From Monarcha castaneiventris obscurior (taxonomy: Eukaryota; Chordata; Aves; Passeriformes; Monarchidae), in assembly GCA_026261815.1 (NCBI GenBank), contig JAMPIT010000354.1, positions 1,550,001 to 1,614,000 on the forward strand: 64,000 bases of DNA, read 5' to 3'. Positions 13,091-25,589 of the stretch are shown piece after piece. Numbering within the stretch: position 1 is the first letter of the stretch; the number at the start of each line of letters is the position of its first letter. Below the pieces are notes generated by a model. It was not told the origin of the DNA. It made no database searches and was given only the letters and a program-made list of their open reading frames with translations. Both the position numbers and the translations under genes were made by a program.

Positions 13091-14751
13091 AGGGGAGGAA
13101 AGCTGGGCACGGTTTCCTACCCAAGAAATGCTGCAGATCCTGTGACGATGCCTCGGTACAGGAGAGCATCCGTGGTGCCGCTGCACGAGTGGGAACGAGG
13201 GGGATCCATACCAGAGGTGTGAGGTGCTGGTTTTATCTAGGGTCTGAGCAGGGCCAGACGAACTGCCCTCCATATCGGCTCCATTAAACAGCAGGGGTTT
13301 TGCTTGCTTTTTTTCAGATCCAGAATTAAATCCCGTGATTTCTGTCTCTGTACAGCACCCAGCCCTAGAGCAGGTGGGGGTCCCAGAGCAGGGAAGCACC
13401 CAGGAGGTGGCGTTCCCAAGCTGGGATGAGGTGGGAGCAGAGGGTTAAAGCACAGGCAGAGCCTGTCACGGTCTGCAGGGCAGTGCCTCATGACTCTCAG
13501 CCCCCTTAAAAGATTATATGGGATAAAATGAGCCCCGTTTCTGGATTTATAACCCTGAGTGCTGTTACCATGACAGCAGACCCTTTGCACCATTTGGCCC
13601 CTTCACCTTTCAGGTGCTTGACTTCACTGATGGACCCCCAAGACTCTTGTCCCCAGGCCATGAGCCACGCTGTCCTACCCCTGATGATTTTCACCCAGAG
13701 ATAAGATCATTTCAGCTTTGCTGTCTCCACATTTGGCCTGGGCAGCCAAAGGCAAGCCCAGCTGTGGCACCCTCCAGCATGAATGTTCCTTTGAGAATAT
13801 CTCTCAGTCTGAGCTACTCATCCCAGCCCTGCCACAATGCTACTCTCTCCATTTTACACCAGGGAATCTGAGGCAGTGAGGACAAATTACTTGGGAGCCC
13901 TGTGCTGGATTTCCTAGGAGTTTTCAGCATACCAGGTTGCTGCCCTGAAGCCAAACTCTCTTTCCATAGCCAGAAGGGTCCAGCACTGTGCTCTCATGGA
14001 TGGCTGGGGTGCAGAGGGAGCAGGAGCTGCCTCCAGAGCCTTGGTTTCCTCTTGTACAAATCCACATCAACCCTGAAATGCAAAATATTGTACCTCCTCC
14101 TGCATCTGTGCCTGTGAGTGAAGCCAGGCTCTCAGTACAGTCCGTGTGTGGCTAAACAGAGCTATGTTCCTTCTGTGCTACACAGAAATTCAGCCAAGGA
14201 GAGATGCACAAACCTCCTGCACCTTGTGGTGCCCTTTCCAGGAGTGTGGGAAAGGCAGAGCTGAGCACACCCAAACAAGCTGTGGCCCAGAATTAAAGCA
14301 GCTGAGGACAGAATGGCCACAGCACCCTTGCCCCTGGTTTCAGACCTCGCTGCCTGTCTCCCCTTGTGCTCATCACCCGGCATGGTCAGGCACAAGACCC
14401 TCCCCCTCTAAAAATTTCCTGGCCCGGACATTTCCGGGCTCTCTTTCCTACCCATTCCCAGCCCATCTGCAAATCCCCCTCCCCTCCCCACGCCTGCACT
14501 GGCCAGCCTGGTGTGTTAATGCTTTCATTTGTTCCCCATTAATGCTTTCATTTGCTCCCCGTGCGTGCTGCCTTTGCAATCCTTTTGCTGTAATTCACAC
14601 CATAAACCATCTGCTGCCTTTTACTGTTGAGCTGTGCAGGGAGCTTTGGCTTCAGCCTGGAGGGAACAGCCCCATGCCCAGCAGAGCTGCCTGGCACCGG
14701 CACCGGCTCGGCTCTGCTGCCAGTGGCGATGGGCACAAACCAAGGAAACAA
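13091..14751. other. Upstream flank of ASIC2, no gene seen
   Basis: Unique-looking sequence between the CpG-rich zone and the first CR1 copy. Open frames are short, lack conserved motifs and occur equally on both strands. Confidence 0.6.
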
Positions 14752-14925
14752 ATCACAGAATCATGGAATGGTTTGGGTTGGAAGGGATCATCTCATCTCT
14801 CCTCTGCCATGGGCAGGGACACCTCCCACTGTCCCAGGCTGCTCCAAGCCCCATCCAGCTTGGCCTTGGGCACTTCCAGGGATCCAGGGGCAGCCACAGC
14901 TGCTCTGGGCACTGTCACACTCTGG
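14752..14925 (-). mobile_element. CR1 3' fragment
   Basis: Starts ATCACAGAATCATGGAATGG (reversed CR1 terminus), then CCATGGGCAGGGACACCTCC and GGGGCAGCCACAGCTGCTCT. Confidence 0.88.
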
Positions 14926-15814
14926 TGAGGGCTGGTGGCTCAGGCTGTGCCCAGGAGCTGCCACCAGCCACGATGTCCTGGGAGCCAAGGAAAGCAGTGT
15001 CTGGGGATGGGCTGTGGGGTGACACCAGCAAGGGTGCGGGACATGGATGCAAGGTCTGGTAAGGGCTGATGGCTCCTCTGGCCACCCCAGTGAACGACCC
15101 CTCTAAGGGGATACACAGAGGGAGAACAAGGCAGCCTGGCTGGCCCCATAAGCCCCCTGAGGTGGCAGAGCCCAACTAAGGACACTGCACTAGGGAATGC
15201 CCAGGGAATGCGGAGCATCCCTGGCAGGTGGAGGAGCTGCTATGGGAGCTCATAGCCCAGCCTCAGCCCCCGGGTGTTCCTCGCAGAACGTGCTGCTTCA
15301 AATCTGCTTCAGCCGACGAGCCAGGCAGGGCCAGAAGACATATCCCTGAGGAAAATCCCTTTTTCCCCGCTTTGCAGAGATGGAGGGAAGTGGAGAGGGC
15401 CAGGCTGGCTGAGGGACACAGGAGCAGAGCCCTCTCTCCGTTGCACAGCCTGTGCCTGCCCTCTCGTGTCTCCAGCACTTGCTGCAGTGCTTGTGATCCC
15501 ACCCCGCAACACCGGGAACGGCTCTACTCGAGGGAGAAAAGGGATGGAGAAGGGTCCCGACCTGCGTGAGCCCCTCTGCTTCCACTGCCCTGCCTGAGCC
15601 CTCCCGGAAGCGCAGCCCAGGTAAAGGGTTTGCAATGAGAAAGGCAGGACTGACCTCACAGACACAGCAGTGCAATGTTTTGCAGAGAAAAGGAGGTGCT
15701 CAGCACTGGTCCCCACTGCCCCGGGCCAGAGCCCTCTCCTTAGCCCTGGAAATTGCTGTGTTTTCTGCCAGTTCATTGTTTTGATGTTTCCCTCTGGGCT
15801 TGAAGAGAAAAATG

Positions 15815-15816
<2 letters not shown>

Positions 15817-15849
<33 letters not shown>

Positions 15850-15898
15850 AGAAGAAAGAAAAAAAGAAGGAAAAAAAAAAAAAAAGAAAGAAAGAAAA
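15817..15898. repeat. Poly(A)/(GAAA)n purine tract
   Basis: A run of about 30 A, then GAAGAAAGAAAAAG-type purine sequence with no pyrimidines for about 80 bases. Confidence 0.95.
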
Positions 15899-15944
15899 AG
15901 CAGTTATGGCTGCAGTCCAGGGAAGAGGTTTGTATGAAATCCTG

Positions 15945-16420
15945 AAATCACAGAATCATTTACACTGGAAATGTCCTCTGTGCCCATCAAGTCCAACTGA
16001 GTTAACCCAGCACTGTCGGGGGCACCACTGACCATGTCCCCGGGTGCCACCTCCACGCAGCTTTAAATCCCCCCAGGGAGGGGGGCCCCACCCCTGCCCT
16101 GGGCAGCTGTGCCAGGGCTGGACACCCCTTTCCATGAAGGAATTTTCCCAATATCCAACCTAAACCTCCCCTGGCCCAGCTTGAGGCCGTTCCCTCTCCT
16201 CCTGTCCCTGTTCCCTGGGAGCAGAGCCCGACGCCCCCGGCTGCCCCCTCCTGTCAGGGACTTGTGCAGAGCCACAAGGTCCCCCCTGAGCCTCCTTTGC
16301 TGCAGGCTGAGCCCCTTTCCCAGCTCCCTCAGCAGCTCCAGCCCCTTCCCTGGCCCAGCTGCAGATCATTCTGTGGTTGCATTGAGCACCAGGGCAATGT
16401 CCCATCAATGTCCCTCTGTG
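15945..16420 (-). mobile_element. CR1 3' fragment, long copy
   Basis: Starts with the reversed terminus AATCACAGAATCATTTACAC. The part at 16160-16370 is almost identical in reverse to 28850-29050, marking a shared CR1 subfamily. Confidence 0.85.
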
Positions 16421-16977
16421 GTTTCAGTTTCACAGGATGCTGTTTTTGCCATGGGCTCTGAAGAAAAAAAGAACAACAGGCATTTGGAAGGGAAGTCAGG
16501 GAGCACTGGGCCCACTACAATGACTCCTGGAAGAAGGACTTTGGTTAAGTTTACCACGATCTGTAACTCTCCCTCCATGTCTCAGGCTTTCCCCAAGCAT
16601 TTGGACTCTCTTGTTGCTTAAATTTGTACTGCCAGTGTCTTCAAAGTGGGGACACAGACCTCCCCTGAGCAGAGAGGGCTTAGCTACTTAAAGGAGTCCA
16701 CCTTTCTAAACAGGAACATAATGTTGAATGTTGATGTTTCCCCTGAAATTAAATCTGATCACTTCCAAAGTAGCTTTGTCTCAGTTAAACAGCTTTTTAA
16801 TACATAGAGAAAATAGAAATTTTTATTAGATTTCAGGGCATTTAATATTGTGCTTGGATTTATAATGGGGTATAAAATGAAAGCAATGAAAGCAATTGAA
16901 AAGAAAAAGAAGTCTCCGTGAAAGAGAACAAAAAATATTCAAATGACTGCATTTTGGGAAATGCCTTCTAAAGGAAG

Positions 16978-17152
16978 GTCATAGAATCCCAGACTGGTTT
17001 GGGATGGAAGGGACCTTAAAATCATCCAGTCCCACTCCCTGCCATGGGCAGGGACACCTTTCACTATCCCAGGCTGCTCCAAGCCCCATCCAACCTGGCC
17101 TTGGACACTGCCAGGAATTCCGGGGCAGCCACAGCTTCTCTGGGCAACAAAG
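16978..17152 (-). mobile_element. CR1 3' fragment
   Basis: Starts ATAGAATCCCAGACTGG and contains the reversed CR1 block GCCATGGGCAGGGACACC. Confidence 0.88.
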
Positions 17153-17328
17153 CTGTTGGAAAGTAAGACAATTAAATGCTCCATATCCATGCCCATTTCC
17201 CCCCAAAGAAAGGTGATGATGAAAACATCATATTGGCCGAGAGCTGAACCAGCGTTTTCCAGTGGAAGAATGATTTGGCGGGGAAGATTTCTCCCCCAGC
17301 AGCAGAGAGGACGCTCCAGGTGCCTTCC

Positions 17329-17368
17329 TTCTCCCCCTCCTCCCCCTTTTCCTCCTCCTCCTCCTCCA
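17329..17368. repeat. CT-rich simple repeat
   Basis: CTCC and CTT units, ending in four CTC triplets. The strand is almost purely pyrimidine. Confidence 0.9.
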
Positions 17369-17917
17369 TTTCCTGCAGAAATATTAATGCACACTAATAG
17401 TCCCCTGCAGGCTCTGGGCCCCAGTGAGGAGATAGTGGATTTTCGGAGGTGTTTCTCAGCACCCAGAGGCTGCCCTTCTCCCTCTGACATTCCCAGCTTC
17501 TCTGCAGTAACAGATCCACCAGGCCTCTCTCTAGGGCCGTGTTCATCGGTGTTCCAAGGTGTTCATGTCAGGGGTGACTCGTGTGGCACCTGCTCAGCTC
17601 CAAAGCCAGCTGGGACATCCCAGGGACTCTGGCTCCATCTTCCTGTGCTTGTCCTTCACTGCCCACCCTGAGCAAGCCACGGTGTCTCTTCATCCTATAC
17701 AACATGAAAGCAGTGCTGGTTCTGTCCTGTGTCTTGAGTTTTCATGTGGGGATGAAAAAATGTACTAAAAAATTATATTTTCCTTTGGTGCATCTCCATT
17801 TAAATAGCCCTTGAAATACTACTTGTTCTCCAGTAAGTTTTACACAGTTTTATTTTCAGTTATATGTGTTAGTTCTGCCTGATACTCTTGTTCCTCAGAA
17901 GGTCTGTAAAAACACCT

Positions 17918-17939
17918 TGAATTATTCATGAATAATTCA
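17918..17939. repeat. Perfect 22-bp palindrome
   Basis: The half-site TGAATTATTCA is followed directly by its reverse complement, with CATG at the centre. It is AT-rich with homeobox-like ATTA cores. Confidence 0.95.
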
Positions 17940-18374
17940 GGTTTGGGACCCATTCCAGGCCCTTGTTTCTGGATAAAGCCAGACATTTGTTCTTGTCAGC
18001 ACATGAAACAAGCCAGGAAAATTCACCAATTTTTTTTCATTCTTTAGCCCAAAAAACATCTTCATTAGCTTTCCTTTCTTTTTAACTTCTCCTTCAGTGC
18101 CAGTACAGCTCTTAACTGAGTTTCTCCAAAGGAGGCAGTTTTCATGGGATTACAATTCTCAGAATAATTAGAGAAAGAATCCCACAAATTAAGAAGTCAT
18201 GGCAACCCTGATTGTCCTTCATCAAGTGGCTGAACTGGGAAAATAAGAAAAAAAACAATCTCAAAGCTAATTGCAATCCTGGTGCCAAAGGAGCAGGGCT
18301 GGGAGGTGACAGCGGACAGATGGTCCTTGGGGGTCCCCAGGGGGGGATCTCTCTATGCCAAAGACCCAAAGGTG

Positions 18375-18745
18375 TTGGAAGTGTCCAAAGGAGGACTATG
18401 AATATGGGGAAGGGTCTGGAGGGGCCACACGAGGAGCAGCTGAGGGCACTTGGCCTGTCCAGCTGGAGCAGAGGCTGAGGGCAGAGCTCAGCGGGGGCTG
18501 CAGCTCCTCCCCAGGGGCAGCTCTGATCTCTGCTCCCTGTGGCAGGGACAGCACCCAGGGAACGGCTGGAGCTGTGTCAGGGGCATTTGGGATGGAGATC
18601 AGGGAAAGGCCCTTCCCCAGAGGGTGCTGGGCACTGCCCAGGCTCCCCAGGGAATGGTCCCGGCCCCGAGGCTGCCAGAGCTCCAGGAGCATTTGGACAG
18701 CGCTGCCAGGGGTGCCCAGGGTGGGGTTGTTGGGGTGTCTGTGCA
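18375..18745 (+). mobile_element. CR1 3' UTR fragment
   Basis: Plus-sense CR1 text (GAGGAGCAGCTGAGGGCACT, GGGAACGGCTGGAGCTGTGT). It is nearly identical to the reverse of 56520-56850 and faces the next CR1 copy. Confidence 0.85.
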
Positions 18746-18794
18746 GGTCCAATGGGTAAAAAACTTTCGTTTGCATTTGTATTGAGAGCAAATC

Positions 18795-19235
18795 CCAGCT
18801 TCCACTGTCCCAGGCTGATCCAAACCAAATCCAGCCGGGCCTGGGACACTGCCAGGGATCCAGGGGCAGCCACAGCTGCTCTGGGCACCCTGTGCCAGGG
18901 CCTGCCCACCCTCACAGGGAACAATTCCTTCCCAATATCCCATCCATCCCTGCCCTCTGGCAGTGGGAAGCCATTCCCTGTGTCCTGTCCCTCCATCCCT
19001 TGTCCCCAGTCCCTCTCCAGCTCTCCTGGAGCCCCTTTGGGCCCTGCAAGGGGTTCTGAGCTCTCCCTGGAGCTTCTCCTCTCCAGGTGAGCACCCCCAG
19101 CTCTCCCAGCCTGGCTCCAGAGGGGCTCCAGCCCTTGCAGCGTTTCTGTGGCCTCCTCTGGACCTGCTCCAACAGCTCCGGGTCCTTCCTGTGCTGGGAC
19201 CCCTGAGCTGGAGGCAGCTCTGCAGAGGGAGCTCC
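18795..19235 (-). mobile_element. CR1 3' fragment, long copy
   Basis: Reversed CR1 3' UTR without the terminal octamers, including GGCAGTGGGAAGCCATTCCC and CAGCCTGGCTCCAGAGG. Apparent 230-246-codon minus frames here are CR1-derived. Confidence 0.88.
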
Positions 19236-19961
19236 CAAAGGCAGACACATGAAGTGAGTTGACTGAAAGGACAGTTTGCTGTGGGGACAGATTGATACAC
19301 TGGAGATGCGGCATCATCAGAACTTTATGGAGATCAGAGTCTTGGATAAGGGGTGAAGTTTGCTCGAGGCCACACTAGAGGCTTTTGGGTGGAACATGTA
19401 ATTTAATTTGTGATCCCCAGTGTGCTGGATGGGCCTAATCCTTTCCCCCCTCGGGACTGCTAGGTGACAGCCCATGGTTATTCAATCAGCTGAGAAGCAG
19501 CAGGGACAGGAACTCAACCAGATTATGGTATTTACTCTCAGTAGGGTTCTCTCTACTCCAGAGGAGCTGTTCCTGCACTGAGAGAACAAAACTCATCTTA
19601 AATCCTTGCCCTTTCTGAGGCAGAAGAACACATGAAATTTCTCTGTTCCTCTTGGATGTGACTTAAGTCTTAATTGTCCAGAGCTGCCCTTGGCAGAGCT
19701 GAGCAGCTTAGGCGTTTCATTCCATGAGCTGCCCCAACTCAACAGGTCCCTTCAACTTGTGTAAGATGTGACAGAAGAGGGTCCTACCCTGAGCCCTTGG
19801 CTCATCACATGTTCTCTGAGAGGGTACCTGAGGTGGTGGGTGAGAGAAAAGGCCCAGAAAAGTTAAAGAATAATTTTGCCTGCTTTCAGAGAGAAAAAAA
19901 ATTTGCAAATTGGGCTCAATAGATCTTTTATCCAAGTTCATTTCTGTCTATGAATAAATAC

Positions 19962-20165
19962 TTCCCTGGGAGGGTGGGCAGGCCCTGGCACAGGGTGCCC
20001 AGAGCAGCTGTGGCTGCCCCTGGATCCCTGGCAGTGCCCAAGGCCAGGTTTGTTGGGGCTTGGAGCAGCCTGGGACAGTGGGAGGTGTCCCTGCCCATGG
20101 CAGGGGTGGCACTGGAGGGGCTTTGAGGTCTTTTCCAACCCAAACCAGTCTGAGACTCTCTGACG
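19962..20165 (+). mobile_element. CR1 3' fragment
   Basis: CCCAGAGCAGCTGTGGCTGC, GTGTCCCTGCCCATGGCAGG, and an ending with CAACCCAAACCAGTCTGAGA. Confidence 0.9.
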
Positions 20166-20644
20166 GTATGAAATGCATCACCAGTCACCCCAGTGTCTTT
20201 GCTGGTCTCCTCTGTAGAGGGGCAGAAAGTTAATTCCAGAAGATGATGGAAGATTCTGTTTTCCCATCAGACAGGAAAAAACCCTCTGCTGAATCCTCTC
20301 TGTGGGTGAGAGCTTTGCTGGCCTGGCTGGGGGAGGCTGTGACCAGGCTGGTGGGGATGGGAGTGACTCAGTGCTCTCACTTGGCAGACAGCAGTGAAGA
20401 TGAATTATCTGAGCAGTGGAAATGCATTTTCTGGTCAGCCAGAGCTTTCTGTGGTGAAGCTGGTCAGTGATATCAGGGCAGGAAAAGGCTGCCTGGAAAA
20501 TGAAATTAAAAGAACCTAAACCTTGTGTAATAACAACAAAAAATCCAAACAAAACTGAAACTTTGGAATTTTTTTGAGTGTTCTGAAACAGAGAATCAGT
20601 TATATCAGCCTAAACATAATAGATTAGTGTCCCCATCCCACCAT

Positions 20645-21177
20645 GTGCTGGGTGTGGGTGGGAGAGAGTTCATTTCCTTCACAGTAATTTGTCTGGGGCT
20701 GTGGTTGGGATTTGTGCTGGAGGCAATCCAGGGATATTTTGCTTTTGCTGGGCAGGGCTGAGGCAGAGTCAGGGCCTTTTCTTCTCTTCCCCCCACCAGA
20801 GGGGAGGCTGGGGGTACTCAAGAAGCTGGGGGAGGCACAGCCAGAATCCCAGCTGATCCCAGCTGATCCCAGGGATATCCCAGACCGTATGAAGTCAAAC
20901 TTAGCTGGGGGAAGAAGAAGGGAGAGAGGGTATATTCTGAGTGATGGCTTTTGTCTTTCAAGTCACCATGGCAGTGATGAGGCCCTGCTTTCCTGGTTAG
21001 GCTGCCTGTGATGGGAAGTGGTGAACGGATTCTTTGGTTTGCCTTGCTTGCACACAGAGTTTTTGCTTTACCTATTACAATGTTTACCTCAACCACAAGT
21101 TTTCTCACTTCAGCCCTTCTCTTCCCCATCCCACTGGGATGTGTGGGGTTGAGTTGCCACTGGGGTTAAACCAGGAT
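20645..21177 (+). mobile_element. Old avian LTR copy (solo)
   Basis: The text GTGGGAGAGAGTTCATTT, GGGATTTGTGCTGG, the segment around CAAGAAGCTGGGGGAGGCAC, TTTGCTTTACCTATTA and a GGGGTTAAACCA end recalls, in this order, an LTR family widespread in bird genomes. The promoter and ATTAAA positions appear degraded (TATATTC, ATTACA), so the copy is old. Boundaries are approximate. Confidence 0.55.
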
Positions 21178-22017
21178 TCCCACCACGTTCCCTGCAGTCC
21201 TTCCAGCCGTGCCCCAGCAAGGGGATGTTTTTGGGCTGGAGTTTTAGGCTAGATGTGGGATTTTGGGGAATGGATCTCCACCCCTAAGAGATCCATAACT
21301 GAATTTATAGCTGAACGAGATCTGGGCGGCTGCTGGTCTGAGTTACAGCAGAGCTGCCCTTCAGGGGGAGCATTTTCAAGTCTTTTTCCTCTACAACCCT
21401 GTTGTGGTGATTTACAACATTGCAAACTGCAAACTGGCAGGTTCAGGAAAATCCAGGTGCTTTATTAGTATCGCTGAGAGTGCTTGCACCCTCTCTCAGA
21501 GACCGAAGAGGCCAATTCCCTGTTTTCATTTTGCAAAGGTAGCAGGGATGGCTCTGTAGGCAGCCTGATTTAGAGTTTTAATAACAGCCAGCGAGGAGCA
21601 GAGCCCTGTCTCTGCCTTCTCAGTTATTCATGTTTAAATACAGCACCAAATCAAGTTCTAATGAAAGAACAAAACAAGCACTGCCTGTTTCCCTGCTCTA
21701 GCTCTGTGTCTGGTCATGTTTCTGGCCACACAGGATGTGATGGAGGTTTGCTGGTAGCCAAAAATGAGCTGGGACTCATATCCCAGGTGCTGCTCAGGGC
21801 AGTGAGGGAGCAGCTCTCCAGGGCAGGCGGGCAACTTCAGAAGCAAATTCTCAACCAGCAGAAAATTGGCCATCACTCATCTGCACTTGGAAGCCAGATA
21901 TGACAGCAGTTATTGCCAGAGCTGCAGCTCCTGCTGCTAATGGAAGAGTATTTCAAGGATTTTGACTTTTACAAAGTGGCCAGGAAAGGTCCTACTGAGT
22001 CAGTGCTGAGAGGAAAA

Positions 22018-22240
22018 TTAGGAAGGAATTGTTCCCTGGGAGGGCGGGGAGGCCCTGGCACAGGGTGCCCAGAGCAGCAGTGGCTGCCCCTGGATCCCTG
22101 GCAGTGCCCAAGGCCAGGTTGGACATTGGGGCTGGGAGCAGCCTGGGACAGTGGGAGGTGTCCCTGCCATGGCACTGGATGGGACTGGGTGGGCTTTAAT
22201 GTCCCTTCCAACCCAAACCATTCTGGATTCTGTGAGCAGA
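22018..22240 (+). mobile_element. CR1 3' fragment
   Basis: Plus-sense CR1 3' UTR ending CAACCCAAACCATTCTGGAT. A repeat-rich minisatellite begins about 85 bases later. Confidence 0.9.
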
Positions 22241-22323
22241 GCAAAGCCCAGCAGTGGGCAAGGATCCCCAGTGCAGTCACTGTAGCTGAGCTGGAGAGAG
22301 CAGCAGAGGTGGTGGAACTGAAA

Positions 22324-22537
22324 CATCTTCTGAAAGAATCTTCCTGAATGCATCTACCAAAGACATCTTACTGAAACCATCTCCCAAAGGCATTTTCCTG
22401 GTAGCGCCTCCTGAAAACATCTTCCAAAAGCACCTTCTGAAGGCATGTCCCAAAAGCATCTTTCTGAAAGCATCTACTGAAAGCATCTCCTGAAAACATC
22501 TACTGAAAACATCTTTCTGAAAGCATCTTCCTGAAAG
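22324..22537. repeat. Degenerate minisatellite, 13-15-bp unit
   Basis: About 16 imperfect units of the type CATCTTCTGAAAG, with the last five the most regular. Units vary between 11 and 16 bases. Confidence 0.85.
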
Positions 22538-22807
22538 TCTTTCCCGTGGTGGCATCACTCCAACCCTTCAGCATCGCGCCCTTGCAATTATCATTTCTGC
22601 TGTGGGTCACCACCATACCCCGGAGTCCTGCCAGGAAGGAGCTGTAAATACAAGAAAAGCAAATTTGCAAGTGGTAAAAGCCCTTAAAGAGAAAATTGTG
22701 GCTTGCTTTAGCAAACCTTGCCAAAATCTGCTTTGTTTCCTCCTCTCGGGGAAATTGCTGAGAGCTGCAGGATGGATGCAGGGCTGACTCTTGTAAATCA
22801 AAAGCAG

Positions 22808-22867
22808 GCAATGCAGCCCAGCCTGTGCCAGGGCTCAGCAATGCAGCCCAGCCTGTGCCAGGGCTCA
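22808..22867. repeat. Tandem duplication, 2 x 30 bp
   Basis: Two identical copies of a unit starting GCAATGCAGCCCAGCC. Confidence 0.95.
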
Positions 22868-23142
22868 GTCCCTGACATTTACTCATCATTCACAGCACTC
22901 AGTGGCTGGGATACGGGATGCCCCCAGGCCCTGGGGGAGTCACTTTCAGCATGCCATTGGTTTTTTGGCTGACTTTCCACAGGAAGCTGCTCCGTGGTGG
23001 TGGGACCCAGGTATTTAGGAAGGTGAAGAATTTCTATGTTCCATTCTCTGCCCAAGCATTACCAAACCAGTCTGGTTCAAGCACTGGGATGTGCTGTCAG
23101 GATGAGCTGTCTGATGGCACATTTCTATTTACCCTCTTTCAT

Positions 23143-23275
23143 TGAATCATGAAGTAGTTTGGGTTGGACAAGACCTTAATGTTCATCCAGTTGCACTCCC
23201 TGCCATGGGCAGGGACACCTTCCACTGTACCAGGTTGTTCCAAGCCCAGCTGAATCCGGCCTTGAATGTTTTCAG
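23143..23275 (-). mobile_element. CR1 3' fragment
   Basis: Starts TTGAATCATGAAGTAGTTTG, then CTGCCATGGGCAGGGACACC. Confidence 0.82.
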
Positions 23276-24794
23276 GCTCTGAAAACATCCTCTGGTTTCA
23301 TCCTCTCCTCAGTTTCCAACCAGTTTAAGAGGAATAGACATGAAACCACTTGAAAGCAAAGTCAGAGAATGTGCAAACCTTTTTGATGATGATTCGCATC
23401 CCCTCTGTTAAAGCACTGTCCACCTGCAGAGGCCAGGAGTAAAATCCCTGATGGGGATTTCCCTGGGATTCCCGAGGTGCAAATCCTTCGGGTGGTCCCA
23501 TTTTTGTTGCTGTTCCTTCCAGGATTGCTTTTCACTGCACAAATACCAAGTTCAGAAACCAGTGCAGGTGAGCACAGGGAGCCCAGCCCTTCAGGCAGCA
23601 GGGAATGCTCAAGCTGTTCAGCCTCTGCTCACCCTCTGCTCACCCTGTGCTCTCCACACTTGCTACTGTTATGCTGAGACCAAATGTAAGTTCATGTAAT
23701 TGCAGAATAACTCAGTGTGAGAGTGCATTTACTCCAGAATATAAATGCCTTGCTCAGGGGAAGGTTAATTAGGTGTCAGAGGGTAAACCACAAGGAGACT
23801 GCTGCAGTTCAAGAGCATCCAAACTGAGTTAATCTGAGCCCATTTATTTTGCAGAAAGATGTATTTGGGGCTGTTTGGTAGCAAAGCCAATGCCAGGAGA
23901 ATGATACAAGTCTTTGAACTCTGATCAAAACAACCACCTTTTAGCAAATGGGGGTTTATTCATCTTTTAAAAATTTGAAAAGATTTAAAAAGAGACATTG
24001 AGTCCTTTTCGACAGCCCTAAAGATTTATGAAGATTTGATGACTTCAGCTCAAAAGAAAATGGGTAGAAAGACTGGAAAAGTAAAGATTCTTTGTCTTGA
24101 CACTTGCAAAATGAAGTGTCTTGATTTCTCATTGCGGGGCTTTCAGCTCAGTAACTGCCATGGTGCAATATTGGGAAAACCGAACAAACCCAGAATTTTA
24201 AATTAAACAAACCCTTTTAAATTAAACAGAAACATTTTGTTGTTGTTTTTGAATACAATTTCCTGTTTCACCTACAATGACTCCTGTTTTTAAGGTGGGT
24301 AGTAGTTTTACTTATATTCATTTGGTTCACCTTTTAATACAAAACTATGCCTGTCAAACAAAAGCAAAGCAAACCGGTAATTCCTGAACTCAGACTGTAA
24401 ATAAATGAATATTTTAGTGTTTTCATATGATTATTTTGTAGTGCATGTTTAGCAGGAGGAAACATTACTTAGTTTCCTTTGCAGGCAAAGGGTTGCAGTC
24501 TTCTAGTTCAGTCCCTGCAAGAGGCTGGAAGTTTGATATCCACTCCCCTCTCATGCCAGTTCCTCGCAGGTTCTGAGAATAGATGACTTCTAATTTAATC
24601 TGGCAGAAACCAATATATTTTCACTGAAGCTGTGGAAAGACAATGTATTTTTCATGAAATCAGCTCTGCCTGGAATAACGTTGTTTCATTTCCACTGCTT
24701 CAAACTTCTGCTTGACTGTGAGCGAGTGGTAGGGATGGAGGGTGCTCAGGCAGCTCTACCACCACCCAGAGCTCTCAGCCCATGGTTCACTCCC

Positions 24795-24877
24795 ACAAAA
24801 TGTGGCAGGCCATTGGGCCTGATGATCCTAAAAGTAGTTTCCAACTGAAATGATTGCATGGATCTGTGATTCTATGC
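24795..24877 (+). mobile_element. CR1 3'-end fragment
   Basis: GGGCCTGATGATCCTAAAAG followed by GATCTGTGATTCTATG, a CR1 terminus. Confidence 0.65.
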
Positions 24878-25589
24878 TAAGGTTGTGACCATAAACAGGA
24901 CGCCCTGGCTTGGGGACAAACAGGGCACATGCCGTGGCTTTTCATTGTGCCTTACCAGGCAATTCTTCACAAAGTCTGGGGCACTCTCTGTCTGCATATT
25001 GGGGAAAATCAGCCTCTGTTTGAAACCATTGTTGGAGGAATACCTCAAGACAAACCAAAATGCAAAGCTACTTAACCTGGAGGTAACAGTCACACTCTTT
25101 CTCTAATTTTGGGGGAAATGCCAGCACCCTGGAAGGAAAAGCAAGTTGTAAAAATCATGGCATGATCCAGAAAAACTCTGAGACACTTCTCAGATATGGA
25201 AAAGCCAAGGAACCTCTCTATTTGCACCTTCCACTTTCTATACCTGAGCTAGCACTGGGGCTCTGGGAGCAGGAGTCAGTGCTGGCTCAGGAGCAGAGAC
25301 CTCCTGCACACCAGGCCAGTGCTGCATCCATTTGGAGCACGTGAAAAATGAACTGAAAAATGAGCCAGACCGAGAAGCATGGAGAGTTTGAAGGGTAAAC
25401 AGGCAGGGAAGCATCAGAAGAGAAGGATGTCCATGTGAAGGCTCAGCTCAGTGCACCTCTCTCCAGCTCCCTTGGGAACGTCCCCAGCCTTGACTCCCTT
25501 GGTGTGAGGTTCACATACAAACCTCCCAGGAGGGGAGGATTTTCCCTTTCCCTTTCCCTTGCTCTCACTTATGGCTACCCATGGTTTAG

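Noticed and set aside
18577..19317. Overlapping 230-246-codon minus frames
   Set aside because: They coincide with head-to-head CR1 3' UTR copies and recur in other CR1 copies, so they are repeat shadows.
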